Part shown: piece by piece, positions 54,903 to 64,000 of the stretch
How the letters are laid out: each line of letters begins with the position of its first letter
Numbering within the stretch: position 1 is the first letter of the stretch
NCBI RefSeq assembly: GCF_000485595.1
Contig: NW_014577738.1
Coordinates: forward strand, 89,631-153,630
Direction: 5' to 3'
Length of the DNA: 64,000 bases
Source of the DNA: Priapulus caudatus
Lineage: Eukaryota > Priapulida > Priapulimorpha > Priapulimorphida > Priapulidae
Notes under the pieces: model-generated
What the model saw: only the letters and a program-made list of their open reading frames with translations
Database searches by the model: none
What the model was told of the DNA's origin: nothing
Made by a program: the position numbers and the translations under genes

Positions 54903-55799
54903 CATCGTTCGGGCATCTGTAGAGGTCCAGACAGTGGTGACCGTACTAAAGAATGTCAGGGACAGGATCGACACGTACCATGACAAATGGTTTGTTACTT
55001 AAATATCATACAAGTTTGGCAATCTGATTACAATTTATAATCAGTGCCAAGTGACTATATCTATATTTGTTCATTGACCAATTCATGCAGCTAAACTTGT
55101 TCAAAAGGGAATATTTGTTTCAAATTTAATTTTAGGTTTGCAGCAGCTTCCGACATATGCTCAACTGTTGGCACTGAGCCAGCCCTGCCATGCCGATGTG
55201 GTCGGCAACGACACCGGTAGAATACTCCGGCTGACACTCTAGGTAATTTTTTCAAAAGGACCGTAACTATCCCCCTTTTAGATCACATCATCAATGAGAT
55301 GCAGTCTCGGTTCACAGAGCTGCACTGCACTGCCCTGAGAGGAATTGCCCTCGTTCCATCAGCCCTTGTTGCCTTGCCTGCCTCCTAGGGCAACCTGGAT
55401 GACTTCATAGACACATATCGGGCTGACCTGCCGTCTCCTATGATGGTTGCCGCAGAGGTGGAGTGCTGGCAACAGAAATGGCTGCTGCACCACAGCAAAG
55501 ACGATTTGCCTGAGACCGTCACAGATGCCTTGCGCCAGAGTGGGATGTATCCCAACATCGAGATGCTGCTACGCATCCTCTGTAGCCTACCCGTCTCCAG
55601 CTGCACTGCTGAGCGAGCGTTCAGTGGCCTCAAACGTCTCAAGACCTATCTTCACTCTAGCATGGGCACGGTGAGAATGACGAGACTGGCCCCGATGCTG
55701 GTTCAACGTGACATCGACATTGACGTCGAGGAGGTCATCAACATTTTCGCAAGGCGCCACCCAAGACGCATGCGGATGGTCAATGTGTTGGATGACTAG
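54903..55799 (+). pseudogene. hAT transposase, C-terminal half
   Basis: Exon 54903-54989 (VEVQTVVTVLKNVRDRIDTY) and exon 55136-55799 are joined by a clean intron. The second exon has RQRHR, a stop, NTPADTLGNFFKRTVTIPLL, DHIINEMQSRF, and then the dimerisation block near the end (LPVSSCTAERAFSGLKRLKT, RMTRLAPMLVQRDIDI). Stops at about 55218 (TAG) and 55387 (TAG) break the frame. The N-terminal zinc finger and the first catalytic blocks are not in the window. It is close to, but separate from, the 361-base hAT at 54246. Confidence 0.8.
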
Positions 55800-56089
55800 A
55801 CAGTATTCACGACTCTATAAACATGATACACGAATGTTCACATGACATTGTTTTCATTATTGGATTGTTAAATAAACAATGTATGGCACCAGGCTCGGTT
55901 TTGAACTTTTACCCATTAAATTTGACTAGTTGACACCTGTTATACCCACTTAGTATCACAATACATTTATTTGTATAGATCCCAATGTAACCGAGTAAGA
56001 TCCGAGTAAACAACTCTAGGTCCAAACATGTTACTAGGTTTAAACTAGTACTTTTTTCTTTCTTTTTTAGCAACCAAGGGGGGTTACAG
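55800..56089. other. 3' flank of the hAT gene
   Basis: AATAAA-like words near 55871. No coding region. Confidence 0.35.
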
Positions 56090-56121
56090 AAACCAAATAA
56101 CCCCCCCTGGATACGGCCCTG
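56090..56121 (-). mobile_element. hAT-type MITE end
   Basis: On the minus strand it reads CAGGGCCGTATCCAGGGGGG, a common hAT terminal sequence. The opposite end was not found. Confidence 0.45.
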
Positions 56122-56479
56122 CATGTACCATTATCACGTACCAAGTGCCCAAGACAGCTCATAGAACCAACAAATAAAAAATAATTAGTGCACAAATAAA
56201 TCTATCTACGTTCATTTTTGCAGATAATTTAACAATTAGAATAGAGAAATGGAAAATACGTTTCCAGGGTATATGTAAATTTCTCTGCCATGGAACTTAC
56301 CCACCTGGCTATTCAAAATCGCAAAAGCTGACTTTAAGAAGAATTTCAAGAAGCTTCAAAAAAGAAGGTAGGCCTACTGTTATTCGCATGCCACGGTGCA
56401 GCTATCTCCTAGTGAACATGTAGCGCATTATTATGACAATAACTCAACCATGAGACAGTGCATCCCCTGCCTGTGAACA

Positions 56480-57739
56480 GGTAGCACATTATTATGACAA
56501 TAACTCAAACCTGCGAGGAGCTTTCCACTTTGCTGTACTGTCTTCTGGAGGGAGGTCAGCAGAGCATCGTCACTGTCTTCATGTGTTTGCCCTTGCCCTT
56601 GCCCTTGGTCACTGTGGGCATGTCAACATCATCCAAGGTAGCACCAATGTCGACACAGGCAGCCTCTGCAGCACACAAGTCCCCCTGGTGTTCTTGTATG
56701 GTGGCCTTGACCTGCAAAGACAAAATAATAATATAATTAGGAACATGCAAACATTTTCAGATTACAAAATAAGACAATGTTGTTTTATTAGCAAATTACT
56801 TGAATATACTGAAATGTCGATCAATGATTAAGACTTTCTGTTAACATGCTGAAGTATTATGATGCACTCTTCTTATAGATGTGTTGCTCGTTATCAACAT
56901 AAGTTAAAAGAATGCAAATTGATTTGTCTTTAAAATAATGAGGTCCAGAGCCTGGCTGAATGGCGTGAGTGAATGAGTGATTTTTGAGTGAATGAGTGAT
57001 TTTTTAGCAATACTTACAGTTTTGCAGGGCTCTGGACGGTGTCTGATGACTGACTTCAGGAAACCGAATTGGTCCCTGATCCATAGCTCCCTCTCAGTCA
57101 GCTCAACAGCAGGAGCGCCGTCACCACTCTTCTTCTTGTGCAGCCTGGTATGGGTATCCCGGAGCGATTTAAACCACCCTTGGAGATGTTTATCTGAAAA
57201 TACAAATAGGCATTAAATATGAATGAAAAATTATATATTTAAATATTAATAAAAAATTATATATTTAAATATTAATTGAAAATTATATATCAAATGTGAT
57301 ACTTACAGCTTCTTGGTGGTTCCATACTGGCGCCCTGGTCCTCCCACAGCTTGTTCTTGAGGTCCGTGCGTCTGTACCCATTCAACTTGCAGTCCCAGAT
57401 AATTGGCTTTGCTTGCAAGAACTCCAGCATACTCTCCTCCTGTTCTACTGTAAGGGCAAAGTCAATCTTCGTAGCCCTCTTCTTTGCCTGATCATTGGGC
57501 TTTCTGGAGTTGGATGCAACAGAAACGACAGAGCCTTCACGGGACGGAGGAGTGGGTGAGCGAGGTTCTCTAGACTGTGTATGGCCGGTAGAATGAAGGT
57601 TAGGCTGGTCAGGTTGGTCAGGTTGGTCAGGCTGTTCACGCTGGTCAGGCTGGTCTGGCTGTTCTGCAGGTGGTGGTGATGGTTTTGGTTGGATCTTTGC
57701 TCTCCGTCTTCCAGTGGCAGACAATCGCTTGGGCGGCAT
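56480..57739 (-). CDS. MADF-like DNA-binding protein gene
   Basis: Three exons on the minus strand with clean splice sites: 57307-57739, 57018-57193, and about 56480-56711. The protein starts MPPKRLSATGRRRAKIQPKP, has a PDQ/REQ tandem stretch, a Ser-rich linker, and then the start of a MADF/Myb-like domain: LTVEQEESMLEFLQAKPIIW and GYRRTDLKNKLWEDQ. Exon 2 continues it (LQGWFKSLRDTHTRLHKKK, ERELWIRDQFGFL). Exon 3 is acidic with a Lys/Gly run. Such proteins partner Harbinger transposases or act as host regulators. The exons are open and appear intact. Confidence 0.6.
57600..57672 (-). repeat. 9-base coding repeat in the MADF-like gene
   Basis: GGTCAGGTT/GGTCAGGCT units encode QPDQPD on the minus strand. 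Confidence 0.8.
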
Positions 57740-57839
57740 GGTAGATGCTTTATTGATTTATGACGAGAGCGGCACCGCCGGCACGGTATTTATCCTGGTA
57801 CGTCACGTGATCGTTCGTGACACGCCGAGCACGCTGCAC

Positions 57840-58155
57840 ATGCGCTACTCATACGCTACCCATACGCTGGCCATTCGTCGAGAACGCCAGGCACTCGTTG
57901 ACCATACGCTCGGATACGCTCCCATAAGTTATTTATAAGTTAATGATACGCTATACATACGTTGGACACACGTTGTGTATACGTTGTGTATACGTTCAAT
58001 TCGTTGTGTATACGTTATGTATACGACCAATCCACAAAAATCCAGATTTTTTAGGTGCCCGGGTCGACGTATGCCAGCGTATGATGGCTTTTCCAAAATA
58101 ATTCATACGCTCGGCATACGTTAAGGCTATACGCTCTAGTGTGACAGGGCCATTA
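57840..58155. promoter_or_regulatory. ATACGYT-rich region and terminal sequence
   Basis: The words ATACGCT and ATACGTT (or their complements) occur more than a dozen times in about 300 bases upstream of the minus-strand MADF-like gene. The region ends at GAGTGTGACAGGGCC-like sequence (CTAGTGTGACAGGGCC, about 58135-58153). This resembles a transposon terminus with subterminal transposase-binding repeats, reading into the element. Confidence 0.5.
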
Positions 58156-59323
58156 CGAAAAGCAGTCTCGCCAAACACCTACACGCAGTAACGGGTCACG
58201 TCATTGACGCCCTATTCATGCCCATCAACGAAGAAGGCGGGGCTTATTCTGATTACGCATATGCCAAAATGCAACAGAAGGACGTAGCGCAGTGCGCTAA
58301 ACGCCGTGCTATTTCCGTTTTTGTGCCAAACTCTATCGTAGGAAACCGTTCTAGCCTAGCAGAATGCCGTAGTTCCTGAGATCGGCGATTTGGTACTGTG
58401 ATGGGTACCCACCTTATATTATATTATAGAGAGGTGCGGCGTAGGCTGTGATTGGAAAACAGTGTCAATCCTCGGCGCGCCTCAACATCATGGCCGCATC
58501 ACGTCAAGGTGTGAAATACAACTCCACTACTACTACGTGCAACTCAATAAATCGAGTTAATACATACACTGATTAATACTTCCTGTACTGATACAGGAGT
58601 GAGACACGCTCAAAACACACAAAATTCAACAATTGCTTGCCTTATTTTACCTATGGCTATCATGATTTATTACGTGCAACTCAATAAACCTTACATCAAA
58701 AATAGCATTCGCAAAACCAATTGCCAGCTCACGATATTTGTTTACTAGGCAAGCCTCTACCAGACGTTGCTATAGCCTACGGAAGTACAGTCCGACCTCC
58801 TTTATCTGGCCAACCATTATCCAGAAATCTCTATTAACTGGCCACGATCAAGATCTGTATGTTCTGTTTTTTCATTCGTTTCCACCTAAAAATCTCGCTC
58901 AAAACTCGCTCAAAACTCGTGCGATGTACCAATGATTCTCGCGCGATGTGTGTGTGTGTGTGTTGTCCGTTATGCCTGCAGACAACTTTCGTCCGTTAAC
59001 GAACAACTTTTACTAGCGGACGTTAGTGAAACACGCTGTCGCGCTACGCACTCGCGATCGATCGAGCCCCGTACTTCAATCAAAGGCGCCGCTGCCACGC
59101 ACATGGCTGAAAAACGCGGCATGGCTGTATCAGATTTTCGTGACACCATTCAGAATTCGAGCAAATCGGCGTAGAATTGCAGTTTAAAAATGAATTTTTC
59201 AAGTACATGTAGGTTCCACTTATATTATTTGTATTCGCCAGTATTCGAATAATGACGACGCGAATAACGAATATGTATAGTCCAACAACAATATTCGGTG
59301 CACCGAATACGCGAGTGTACCGG
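58156..59323. other. Spacer
   Basis: Contains a (TG)n run near 58948 and TATTCG words near 59230-59300. No gene recognised. Confidence 0.35.
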
Positions 59324-59410
59324 CAGGGCTTGAAACTAACGCTCGCTCACTCGCCCGAGGCTAGTAGAATGTCTGGGTTGACCAGCCCTGCTGGCGAGTG
59401 GGAATGCCTA
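59324..59410 (+). mobile_element. hAT 5' terminus
   Basis: CAGGGCTTGAAACTAACGC and then GCTAGTAGAATGT, related to 14336-14420 and 18170-18253. Because a hAT transposase begins 270 bases further on in the same direction, this may be the left end of that element. Confidence 0.55.
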
Positions 59411-59676
59411 CCAGATAACATATTACTAGTACTTTTTCAGCAACTACTAACCCGATCGAACTAGTAATAAGTAGTATAAAATTTGCGTGTGCAAACATGA
59501 AATTGCAAAACCTAAACAACATTCACGATGCTGGACGCTGCCATATTGGATACACTTGGCGCCATCAAGCGGGCACTTTCATAACGATTTTGAACTCAAA
59601 TGCGTTGCTATGCAGCACGGTTGCTATACGGGCAAACAAACAAAAAATAATACGAAATAACTATAATAGTACTAAA

Positions 59677-61648
59677 ATGTATAGATATCTAACAGGAAAA
59701 GTGCCCCCAACTAAAAAACTTAAAACCAAAGAGGACATTAGATGCCAACAGCAAAAATATGAGCAAGGGAAAAGGCAAAGGAAATTTCAGGAAGCATGGC
59801 TGGAAACATACAGTTGGCTTGAAGTTGTGAAAAGCAAGTCCAAAGATGAGACAACCAGCTCTGGTCAACCAAGTACTTCTAGTTCTGCCTCCACTTTCAA
59901 CACAACTGAGAGTGAATGCAGAATGTTCTGCAAAGTTTGCCGAAAATATGAGAAGCATGGCATCTTTGTCACAGGGTCAAGAAATTATAAAGTAGAATCC
60001 CTTAAATATCATGATGAGTCTGCCAGCCACAGGTCTTTCGTTCAAAGGGAGAAGGCCCTAACAGCACGTCCAGGGACATCAGTCGCCGAAAAAAACAATA
60101 GAGAAGCTAAATGAGTCAAACTACCTCCGCCTTGGCAGGCTTTTCAAGAATGCTCATGCTGTAGCAAAACATGGCAGGCCCTACACTGACTACACATGGA
60201 TCTGTAAATTAGACGAGGCAAAAGGTGTAGACGTAGGAAAGACATACCGCAATAACAAACAGGCTGTAAATTTTGTCCACTACATTGCTGAAGCCCAACG
60301 CAAAGAAATCTTTTCCAAATTTAAACAGAGTACATTCATGTCGCTAATCTCTGACGGATCCACAGACACAGCATCGTCTGAAGCAGAGATATTATACCTT
60401 CGTCACTGCCATAGAGGAATTTTAAGGACCGACTTCGTGGGAATAAAAAATGTGCCAAAAGCTGACGCTGCTGGAATCACTACTGCCATTTCCAATATCC
60501 TAACAGACAACCTTGGCGACACTTGGAAAACTAAAATTGTGGGTATGGCCACAGATGGCGCAGCGGTGATGCTTGGTAAAACCAATGGAGTGGTAGCTCG
60601 TTTGATGCGAGAGGTCCAAAGGCCTTTTATCCAAACCATACACTGCTCAGCACACAGACTGGAGCTGGCTTACAAGGATGCCACTAAATCATTAGACATC
60701 TTCAATAAAGTGGACAACATGCTACTGGCCATTTATCTTTTTTACAAGAATAGTCCACTAAACAGGGCAAATCTGAAAGCATCCTTCAACACTCTCGCAC
60801 AGAAGCCTTTAATACCTTCAAGAGTAGGAGGAACGAGGTGGCTGCCACACATAAAGAGAGCTCTGGAAAATCTGCTGATTGGTTATGAACCAATTATGCA
60901 ACATTTAACGCAGGTATGTAAATTAGTTTGCAAAATGCTCAGGTGCCCTAGAAATACTAAAATGCTCCCTTAATATTGACATAATTTTAAAGATTATTAA
61001 TATTGTTTGATTGTATGCAACAGCTAGTGACGGTCTGAAAATCAATTTATTTAATTTGTAATCTTATTTTTGTCTTTTGGACAGATTCAGAATCCCAATG
61101 ATGCAGCCCACCGAAAGGATTCTGCGAACAAGGGGAGAAATTTTTTAACACTGCTCTCCCGAAAGGATGTTCTGTACTTCATGTTCTTCCTGTGGGACGT
61201 AGTAAATTGCTTGTCTACTGTCTCAGAAGCCTTCCAGCAAAGAGATGTCACTATAGCGGATGTGTATCAAGAACTTGAGGCAGCAAAATGCATCCTTGAA
61301 AAATACAAAGCCAGGTATTTCCAAACAATTCATTAAACCCAGAACAACAAGATGTTTTCAACTATAGTTTGCAGCTTTGAGAAAGGTGCTTGGAGTTAGA
61401 GGTTTTTCTGTTGGTTTTTATTTTAGGGATGGACCAAAACTCAAGATGGTCATAGGTCTGGATGAGTACAACGACAAGGGACAAGTACTGAAAGGCCAGT
61501 CAACATCCTTTACTTCCTACAGAAAGAGGCTGATTGATGGCTTGCTGAAAAGTCTGGGTAGTCAGTTTGAGGTGGACGAGAACCTCATGAAAGCTGCAAC
61601 CATAGTGAAACTGGAGTTGTGGCCTCAGCTACTATCTGAAGACCAAGG
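59677..61648 (+). pseudogene. hAT transposase, ZNF862-like
   Basis: Starts MYRYLTGKVPPTKKLKTKED and has a TTF-type zinc finger (MFCKVCRKYEKHGIFVTGSR, KYHDESASHRSF). A frameshift in an A run near 60090 leads to the catalytic part: SLISDGSTDTASSEAEILYL with its Asp, GMATDGAAVMLGKTNGVVAR with a second Asp, and IHCSAHRLELAYKD. Exons follow at about 61084-61314 (DVLYFMFFLWDVVNCLSTVS) and 61434-61648 (VDENLMKAATIVKLELWPQL). The C-terminal dimerisation block is missing. It is otherwise well kept, with introns present as in related animal hATs. Confidence 0.8.
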
Positions 61649-62140
61649 TAAAGAAATAACAAGTGCCGCAGAGCGACAGCGCTCATCTAACGTCTACTGC
61701 GGTGACTCTGTGGTGGCGTGGTGGGATTCTAGTAAACCCTGTTAGTCCCAAATGTGTTCACATACACGCCAAAACAGTGGAATGCACAGGGATGACTGCT
61801 GTTTGGAAATGTTTGAGCCCATCCTCTATCATATGTAGGTAAGTCCGACACCGGTTAGTTTTTTTTATCATTTTTTCTTGGGAAAGGGGAGAGACAATGC
61901 ATACATGTACCAGTTGGTCATGCGTCTCCGGGAATGGGGGTCGAAACCCGTTCTGGTGGTAGGAGCTTCTGCCCAAATTCCACTTCCACTAACTTGGGAG
62001 AACATTTGATTATTCTCAAATTCCTGCCAGACTGTCCAAAAAGACAAGTTTACCTGGAAGTATGGTGTAAAAATAACAGAACTGTGCTATATTTAAATTA
62101 ATAAGGTATGCCACACTGGAAACTATTTTGACATCATGTA
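61649..62140. other. Spacer after the hAT
   Basis: No coding region. A GGGTCGAAACCC word near 61937 is discussed among rejected items. Confidence 0.35.
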
Positions 62141-62164
62141 AAGACTAGAAAAGATATTGAACAG

Positions 62165-62248
62165 TAATGACAGTATATATATAAGCTGTTATATGTACTG
62201 GGCAGTCAGGACAAATTTCAATAAAACCCCAAAAAAAACTCAACGAAA
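62165..62248 (+). promoter_or_regulatory. Possible TATA region before a transposon-like gene
   Basis: GTATATATATAAGC at about 62172-62185 lies roughly 65 bases before the ATG at 62249. Confidence 0.4.
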
Positions 62249-63393
62249 ATGGCACCAAAAGAACGCCCCAAGTCCAAAGCTACAATTTCCAGACAGAAAA
62301 TGAAGGAAAATGACCCAGAAAAATATCGAGAATATTTAGACAAGCAGCGCGAACGTTCAAAAAAATGGCAAACGGAAATGAATGCAGAATTTAAAAAAGG
62401 AAACCCTCTGAATCCGTATTTGCAAAGAAAGAAAGGGAAATTAAGCTGCAAAGGGCCAGACAAAGCCGACATGAACAAAAATTAAAGAAAGATGTTGGAA
62501 ATGTTAAGCGTACACTTAAACAACAACGTAAACAAGCAAATGGGACCCAAACTCGCCACGCAACACTTTCTAAAAAAGAATACAACTAGAAAATGAAGCA
62601 AAAAGAGAGGGAAACAATGACACCACACACAAAAATGTGGATAAAAAAAGGACAGAACGCAAGGCGGCCAAGAAGGAAAAAGTACAGGCAACACAATCAA
62701 ACCAAGCAAGAACATTTATGTTCCGAAGAGTTTGCGTTTATAACTTGTATATTTCGGAATAGCGTTAAACTTATCCGGAAGAGGGCGCGACAGGGAGCGC
62801 GGGGAGTGCTTCATAGAGTCACGGGGAGTTTCGTGAGTGCATACGTGTCAGCGGGCGTTGGCAGTGCATACGTGTCAGCGGGCGTTGGCAGTGTCTTTTT
62901 CGAGTCGTGTATCGAGTTACAACCGTCGACAGAGGTTTTCGATTAAATAGTTATACAGTCCTTTACTACACACTATGCCGTCTTCTTATCGTATCGTTCT
63001 ACCGGGCAATTCACTCCAACATTTACTTTGACGTCAATACCAGAGGATCCACCAACAGCTAAGGACACATTATGTGAGAACGCTGCTCCCCTGTTTAACT
63101 CTAGGCAACACGACAAGGAGAGTTCAGAAAGCATTGTGCCAGAATCACCAAGAAAGTTTGCACAGATCCTCGGCAATATTATCAGTAGTGCTACTCCTAG
63201 AAAGAGAAAGGCACTGGGTGAGATACGTAACACATCCCCAGTTAAAGGACTGAGGATTCCAGTTGATGAGCTGAGACGCACCAAAAAAGGGACGTCTGCC
63301 CTGCAGGAAATGGCGAGTGTTTGTGAACAGGAGCCGCAGACAACTTCCAGAAAAACTAAAGTTGAATCGCAGAACTGTATCACGTGTGTGTGA
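62249..63393 (+). pseudogene. N-terminal part of a DUF7869-like protein, broken
   Basis: The ATG at 62249 opens a basic, helical start with ENDPEKYREYLDKQRERSKK, a pattern I associate with the N-terminus of DUF7869-like proteins. The reading then shifts at about 62410 and again near 62585 and 62900. It continues (TSIPEDPPTAKDTLCENAAP, SPRKFAQILGNIISSATPRK, SPVKGLRIPVDELRRTKKGT) to a stop at 63393. The catalytic half is absent. The gene may belong to the same element family as 21858-22791. Confidence 0.4.
62841..62893 (+). repeat. Tandem repeat of about 27 bases
   Basis: TGCATACGTGTCAGCGGGCG then TTGGCAG occurs twice in a row. Confidence 0.85.
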
Positions 63394-63544
63394 ACGTGTC
63401 AAAAAATGTGAAGAAATTGTCTCAAAGCCATAGAAAAAATGGTAAAATAGACAAAAACTATATTTATATGCAACTTGGAAGCACTGAAGTGTGAATGTAT
63501 AATTAATAATTATATATTTAATTGGTAATAAAAACAATTTACAA

Positions 63545-63660
63545 ATGACGTCTTTTTTTGTCTCGGACCGCTCCGGACTGCTTCGGACCGCCACGAACCT
63601 CCCCTGGATGACCTACAGACTGCCCCGGACCGCCCCGGAATGCTCCGGACCAGAAACATT
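63545..63660 (-). repeat. CCGGACCGC-rich block
   Basis: GGACCGC and CCCCGGACCGC words recur about seven times. Lies just before a TATA box, so it may be a subterminal or promoter array. Confidence 0.6.
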
Positions 63661-63664
63661 TTGG

Positions 63665-63675
63665 CTATAAATACA
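63665..63675 (+). promoter_or_regulatory. TATA box
   Basis: CTATAAATACAG stands about 95 bases before the ATG at 63761. Confidence 0.5.
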
Positions 63676-63760
63676 GGGGGATTTAGGGAATTTTCATCAT
63701 TCGAGCTGCTGACATAGTTAATGACATCTAGTATTTGACTTTGATTATTATTTTGCAGAT

Positions 63761-64000
63761 ATGCCTCCACGAAAGAAGAAACCTGTCTTGAAAGTTACTA
63801 CTGTTGCCCAAAAAAAGTGATTGAACCAGAGCCTGAAACAGAAGATTGCATCCATACTCCAGAGATTTCAGAAAAGGAGGATGAGCCTCCATCAACCACC
63901 AGCGAACCCTCAGGCGAGACAGACTCCCTGCCAGCCCCCTGGTCCAAGCAGCCCAAGACAAAGGCCCTGGTGCTAGCCGATAAGCAGGTGGATCTCGCAG
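63761..64000 (+). CDS. Start of a gene cut by the window end
   Basis: After a TTTTGCAG acceptor the ATG gives MPPRKKKPVLKVTTVAQKK and then a frame slip or stop at 63818. The reading that continues is VIEPEPETEDCIHTPEISEK, Pro/Ser-rich, and WSKQPKTKALVLADKQVDLA. It resembles the start of the MADF-like protein at 57739 (MPPK, basic, Pro-rich). The main domain would lie beyond the window. Confidence 0.4.

Noticed and set aside
61925-61965. Possible tRNA or tRNA-derived SINE from GGGTCGAAACCC
   Set aside because: The T-arm-like word is present, but no acceptor stem, D-arm or A box can be paired around it.

Overview
The window reads as nuclear DNA of an animal, most likely an aquatic invertebrate or basal deuterostome; I cannot name the species. 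Supporting this are short exons with GT/AG boundaries, AATAAA signals, TATA boxes, low coding density, long microsatellites, three runs of N, and a mix of element families typical of such genomes: LINEs with a TTGAAT tail, BEL/Pao, MULE with SWIM finger, hAT, Harbinger, KDZ with a CxC cluster, and Crypton-like recombinase. There are no operons, ribosome binding sites, CRISPR arrays or bacterial-style genes. Almost every recognisable coding region belongs to a mobile element or a mobile-element-like multicopy gene, and most are broken.

Layout. 1-2.1 kb: repeat fragment, then a LINE ORF1 and the start of ORF2. 2.9-5.4 kb: a decayed MULE. 6.1-8.2 kb and 11.0-12.2 kb: copies 1 and 2 of a GC-rich gene family with a pair of Cys/His fingers that I do not recognise; copy 3 lies at 47.2-48.9 kb. 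12.9-19.4 kb: two direct copies of a multi-exon DUF4806-type gene separated by a CT-rich satellite. 19.9-24.1 kb: a head-to-head inverted structure with arms of about 1 kb, holding a DUF7869-like transposase-like gene and reversed pieces of the DUF4806 locus. 24.4-36.4 kb: a BEL/Pao element (two LTRs, RT piece, RNase H, integrase) interrupted by a 41-bp tandem array and other insertions. 37.6-38.9 kb: a TATA promoter followed by a phase-consistent three-exon gene. 39.2-41.4 kb: GC-rich ORFs with an FtsJ-like methyltransferase motif, ending in a piece of retroelement integrase. 41.5-46.1 kb: a Crypton-like tyrosine recombinase split by KDZ exons and a Harbinger piece. 49.6-50.5 kb: a foldback-like element with minisatellite arms. 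50.6-51.7 kb: LINE 3' end. 54.2-55.8 kb: a 361-bp hAT insertion with target duplication inside a tandem repeat, then a hAT transposase. 56.5-58.2 kb: a MADF-like gene on the minus strand. 59.3-61.7 kb: a second hAT transposase. 62.2-64.0 kb: N-terminal pieces of further transposase-like genes.

The most promising unknowns are the three-copy Cys/His finger family, whose finger spacing and 5' intron survive strong sequence divergence; the repeated physical linkage of DUF4806 and DUF7869-like coding pieces; the foldback element; and the methyltransferase-like ORF. Family names come from motif recognition by eye and were not confirmed by a search.
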